Shown here piece by piece: positions 44,096 to 46,723 of a stretch of DNA of 46,723 nucleotides. Source of the stretch: REEB85 sp018971455 (GTDB taxonomy: Bacteria > Pseudomonadota > Alphaproteobacteria > Acetobacterales > Acetobacteraceae); NCBI GenBank assembly GCA_028871195.1, contig JAGWNT010000020.1, positions 1 through 46,723 of the forward strand, given 5' to 3'. How positions within the stretch are numbered: the stretch's first letter is position 1; every line of letters begins with the position of its first letter. The translations under genes were made by a program, and so were the position numbers. The notes under the pieces were generated by a model. The model ran no database searches and was not told the origin of the DNA. It saw only the letters and a list, made by a program, of their open reading frames with translations.

Positions 44096-44719
44096 ATGCC
44101 CGTTCATTGTCGCCTTTCATCCGTCACCACAGCGGGCACCATGGTTGTCGCGCCGCTCGTGGGCGCCCTCCTCGCCACCGCGGCAGGCGGGCCGGCCCAT
44201 GCTGCCCCGCCGCCCGCCATGCCGGGCATGATGGGCCACCCCATGGCCGGCCAGGGCGGCCCGCCCATGTCATCGCCCGACAGCCGGCAGGAGGTCCATT
44301 TCCCGCCCGCCATGCAGGCCCAGTTTCTGAAGAACATGCGCGATCACGTCGAGACGCTGAACGCCATCCTCCAATTCGTGCAGGCCGGTGACTACGCCGG
44401 CGCCGCAAAGGTCGCGAGCGCCCGCCTCGGGCTCGACTCCCCGGCGGCGGCCAGCTGCAAGCCGGGCAACCCGGCCGCCGGCACGCCGCCGATGAGCAAG
44501 CCGATGGACCCTGGCGCGATGTCGATGGATGCCATGATGGCGCTCTACATGCCCAACCAGATGCGCGCCATCGGGCTGGCGATGCACAGCTCGGCGAGCG
44601 AATTCGCGGCGGTCGCGGACAAGGCCGCGGCCACGCACGACACCGCCGCCGTCATCGGCGCCCTCGCGCGCATCACGCCCAACTGCGTCGCCTGCCATGC
44701 GGCGTATCGCCTGAGGTAG
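44096..44719 (+). CDS. Cytochrome c'-like heme protein, periplasmic
   Basis: This is a protein of about 207 residues. A long signal peptide ends near GGPAHA-AP (about residue 36); a Met/Pro/Gly-rich stretch follows, then helices (QFLKNMRDHVETLNAILQFV; MYMPNQM-type helices) and finally CVACH with Cys197, Cys200 and His201, six residues before the end. A single CxxCH at the extreme C-terminus of a helical protein is the cytochrome c' layout. Such proteins bind nitric oxide and protect against it. ATG 44096 is preferred because AGGGA lies 5 bases upstream; ATG 44090 is also possible. The Met-rich segment could bind copper (speculative). Confidence 0.82.
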   Translation: MPVHCRLSSVTTAGTMVVAPLVGALLATAAGGPAHAAPPPAMPGMMGHPMAGQGGPPMSSPDSRQEVHFPPAMQAQFLKNMRDHVETLNAILQFVQAGDYAGAAKVASARLGLDSPAAASCKPGNPAAGTPPMSKPMDPGAMSMDAMMALYMPNQMRAIGLAMHSSASEFAAVADKAAATHDTAAVIGALARITPNCVACHAAYRLR

Positions 44720-44753
44720 GGCGGGGTCCGCGAGGCCCGTCCGGCGCCCGCGA

Positions 44754-45431
44754 TCAGCCGCCATCACCTTTGTCGGTTGGCACCGCCGGCGCGGGCGCCT
44801 GGCCGCCGCGCTTCGCCTTCGCATAGTGGCGGTGCGCCTTGGCGCGGTTGCCGCACGTCGCCATCGAGCACCAGCGGCGATTGGCGCTCTTGCTGTCATC
44901 GAGGAAAAGGTAGCGGCATTGCGGATTGGCACATTGGCGCACCCGCGCCCGCCGCGGCCCGACGAGCAGATCGCCCGCCGACCACAGCACCGGCGCAAGC
45001 AGCGTCGCGACATCCGGGGCGAGGGCGGGGAACACCCAGGCATCGGCTCCGCCCATGCGCCCCAGCCGGGTCCGCGCGGGCGCCTTGCCGAGCGCGGCGT
45101 TGAAATGGCGCAGATCCACCGCGTCGGAAGGCGCGGCGCCGGTGGTGGCGGTGGCGAATAGCCGGAACAGGACCTCCCGCAACGCGATCGCCGCGGCGAA
45201 AGCGGTGCTCGCTGCACGGGGATGCGCCGTCCAGTGGCCCCGCAGCCGCGCCAGGGTGCCGGGGTCGAGCGCCCCGGCCGCCTCGCTCCAGGCCAGCAGG
45301 TCCGCGGGCCCGCGCAGGGTCTCGGTCGGCGGCTCGGTGCCGCGCCAGTACAGCGTGTTGGCGAAATCCAGGCACAGCCCGTCCGTCGGCAGGGCGGCCC
45401 AGGATTCGGGTGTGGCGTGAGGACGGGTCAT
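44754..45431 (-). CDS. CGNR zinc-finger / ABATE-domain protein (putative stress-responsive regulator)
   Basis: This is a 225-residue protein. The N-terminal ABATE domain includes LCLDFANTLYWRG (about 19-31) and a helical middle. The C-terminal zinc finger has Cys167, Cys172, Cys188 and Cys193 (RQCANPQCRYLFLDDS, WCSMATCGNRAKAHRHY) with the CGNR motif at 193-196. Proteins of this class are predicted DNA-binding regulators with a ligand-binding N-terminal part. It is divergent from a VOC-family gene with 116 bp between, so local regulation of that gene is likely. The C-terminal tail is Pro/Ala-rich. Confidence 0.9.
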   Translation of the reverse strand: MTRPHATPESWAALPTDGLCLDFANTLYWRGTEPPTETLRGPADLLAWSEAAGALDPGTLARLRGHWTAHPRAASTAFAAAIALREVLFRLFATATTGAAPSDAVDLRHFNAALGKAPARTRLGRMGGADAWVFPALAPDVATLLAPVLWSAGDLLVGPRRARVRQCANPQCRYLFLDDSKSANRRWCSMATCGNRAKAHRHYAKAKRGGQAPAPAVPTDKGDGG

Positions 45432-45440
45432 TGCCGCGAC

Positions 45441-45505
45441 CTAACCACGAAGGCGGTTGACACCGCCATTCCTCCCATGGCTAAACTAACCATCAAGAAA
45501 GTTAG
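45441..45505. promoter_or_regulatory. Control region between the CGNR and VOC genes
   Basis: TTGACA at 45457-45462 with a weak GCTAAA 17 bp on (45480-45485) is a possible promoter for the VOC gene. CTAACCA occurs at 45441-45447 and 45486-45492, and GTTAG at 45501-45505 makes an inverted pair with the second copy. The repeated element flanks the promoter and may be the operator. Confidence 0.4.
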
Positions 45506-45547
45506 AACGCCACCGCATCCCGCGGCGGCCACGCGGAGGAAGGCCCA

Positions 45548-45925
45548 ATGATCGACCATGTCTCGATCGGCGCACGAAGCATCGCCGCGGCCCGTCGCTT
45601 CTACGACGCGGCCCTGGCCCCGCTCGGCTACACCTGCCTGAGTGCTGGGGCCGGCTCGCTCGGCTATGGTGCGGCCGCGCCGGCCTTCTGGATCAGCCAG
45701 ACCGACCGCCCGGTGCCGGCCGACCCGGCCTCCGGCCTGCATGTCTGCTTCACCGCCCCCTCGCGCGCGAGCGTGGACGCCTTCCACCGGGCAGCTCTGG
45801 CCGCCGGCGGCCAGGACAACGGCAAACCCGGCCTGCGCCCGGATTACGACGCCAATTACTACGCCGCCTTTGTCATCGACCCCGACGGCTACCGTATCGA
45901 AGCCTATTGCGGCGCCGCCGCCTGA
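45548..45925 (+). CDS. VOC family protein (glyoxalase/bleomycin-resistance fold)
   Basis: This is a 125-residue, single-module vicinal-oxygen-chelate protein. It starts MIDHVSIGARSIAAARRFYD with the metal-binding His4 and ends FVIDPDGYRIEAYCGA with the metal-binding Glu of the second half. VCFTAPSRASVDAFHRAAL and NYYAAFVIDPDG are typical of small VOC enzymes annotated as lactoylglutathione-lyase-like. The substrate is unknown. GGAGGAA lies just upstream of the ATG. It is probably controlled by the divergent CGNR regulator. Confidence 0.9.
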   Translation: MIDHVSIGARSIAAARRFYDAALAPLGYTCLSAGAGSLGYGAAAPAFWISQTDRPVPADPASGLHVCFTAPSRASVDAFHRAALAAGGQDNGKPGLRPDYDANYYAAFVIDPDGYRIEAYCGAAA

Positions 45926-45935
45926 AGGGCGCCGG

Positions 45936-46723
45936 TCAGGTCGGAGAGGCCCGCCATCCGGCCGCGCCGTCGGCGGGCCTCCACATCCCCTCCCGCCGCT
46001 GCTCCTCCTCGGCGACGCGCTGGCGCACGCGCAGCAGGTCGCGGCGGGCGAGGATGCCCACCAGCCGGTCATCCTCGCGGGCGATTACGGGCAGGCGGCC
46101 GGTCTCATGCGCCAGCATGCGATCGGCCGCGTCGCCCACCGCCTCGTCCGGATAGGCGACCACCAGCGCCTCGCGCGTGGCGATCTCGCCCAGCGTTCCG
46201 GCCGGCGGGTGGCGCAGCCAGTCCAGGACATCGGCGCGCGACACCATGCCGACAACGCGCCCCTCGGGATCGACCACCGGGTAGCTCTTGTGGTGCGGAC
46301 CGGGTGCCGTGAGCAGCGCCACCGCCTCGGCCGCTTCCATCGCCGCCGGCAGCGTGTCGACCCGCCGCGCCATGACGTCGCGCACCGCCGTCAGCGCGAA
46401 CGGATCGGCATGGTATTCGCGCACGATGTGGTGGCCGCGCCGCGCCACCTTCTCGGTGAGGATCGAGCGCTTGAGCAGCAGCACGGTGATGGCGACGGCG
46501 GCGGTGCAGGCGATGAGGAGCGGCAGCAGCGCGTCGATGTTGTGGGTGAGCTCCAGGGCGAAGATCGCCGAGGTGAGGGGCGAGCGCATGGTTCCGCCCA
46601 TGATCGCCGCCATGCCGATGAGCGCCCAGTAACCGCTGGTGCCGATCGGGATCACCATGGCGAGGAGCGCGCCCACCGCCCCACCCATCATGAGCAACGG
46701 CGCCAAGACGCCGCCCGAGGTGC
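45936..46723 (-). CDS. CLC-type chloride channel/transporter with C-terminal CBS pair, partial (5' end outside window)
   Basis: This is the C-terminal 262 or so residues of a membrane chloride channel. The visible part starts TSGGVLAPLLMMGGAVGA, the selectivity-filter region of CLC proteins, followed by YWALIGMAAIMGGTMRSPLTSAIFALELTHN and a last membrane segment. Two CBS domains follow (about AVRDVMARRVDTLPAAM to DVLDWLRH, and LVVAYPDEAVGDAADRML to RRDLLRVRQ), which in relatives bind adenosine nucleotides. The frame is open to the right edge, so the start lies beyond. It converges with the VOC gene, 10 bp apart. Confidence 0.93.
   Translation of the reverse strand, partial: TSGGVLAPLLMMGGAVGALLAMVIPIGTSGYWALIGMAAIMGGTMRSPLTSAIFALELTHNIDALLPLLIACTAAVAITVLLLKRSILTEKVARRGHHIVREYHADPFALTAVRDVMARRVDTLPAAMEAAEAVALLTAPGPHHKSYPVVDPEGRVVGMVSRADVLDWLRHPPAGTLGEIATREALVVAYPDEAVGDAADRMLAHETGRLPVIAREDDRLVGILARRDLLRVRQRVAEEEQRREGMWRPADGAAGWRASPT

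Overview
The window is GC-rich, densely coding DNA from an alphaproteobacterium, most likely of the Acetobacteraceae/Rhodospirillales type. This is inferred from gene order (gyrA-coaD-cyclophilin next to ssb/uvrA; pyrB-DHOase-plsY-dprA-topA-rnr-S41 peptidase-rpmG), a PleD-type diguanylate cyclase, a 55-residue L33, a direct-repeat GTTC-N7-GTTC LexA box and heavy use of GTG/TTG starts. Long open frames antisense to real genes are a by-product of the base composition and are left out.

Left end (1-3330): a formylglycine-generating enzyme (FGE) fragment, a Cys-type sulfatase and an ACS-type MFS transporter form a sulfate-ester utilisation set. The FGE reading frame has a TAG where a Trp is expected. 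From about 3460 to 7070 lies what looks like a decayed integrated segment: a scrap of tyrosine recombinase, a small unknown gene, and a 992-codon nuclease-methyltransferase (Type IIG-like restriction-modification) gene interrupted by TGA at the Cys of its SAM-binding motif. It abuts the 3' end of a tRNA-Lys gene.

Housekeeping core (7071-30340): cyclophilin, coaD and gyrA (one minus-strand operon with a good terminator), ssb and uvrA facing apart over a LexA box, a nucleotidyltransferase-like gene, a PmtA-like methyltransferase, pleD, rpmG, then a compact minus-strand run (pyrB, a non-catalytic DHOase homologue, plsY, dprA, topA, rnr, an S41 protease) with overlapping junctions from pyrB to topA, and glnS divergent from pyrB.

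Metabolic and accessory right side (30341-46723): an Lrp/AsnC regulator divergent from arginase and ornithine aminotransferase (arginine to glutamate semialdehyde); a DUF2892 membrane protein with a palindrome on its -10; a peptide/nickel-type ABC importer (binding protein plus two permeases, no ATPase); a four-gene glycosyltransferase cluster (GtrA-like, two GT2 enzymes, one GT39-like membrane enzyme) that resembles a Gtr lipid-linked sugar cassette; a hydroxyacyl-CoA dehydrogenase family gene divergent from a D-2-hydroxyacid dehydrogenase; a Crp/Fnr regulator followed by an FNR-type palindrome and a cytochrome c'-like gene; a CGNR zinc-finger regulator divergent from a VOC protein; and the C-terminal part of a CLC chloride channel with CBS domains running off the right edge.
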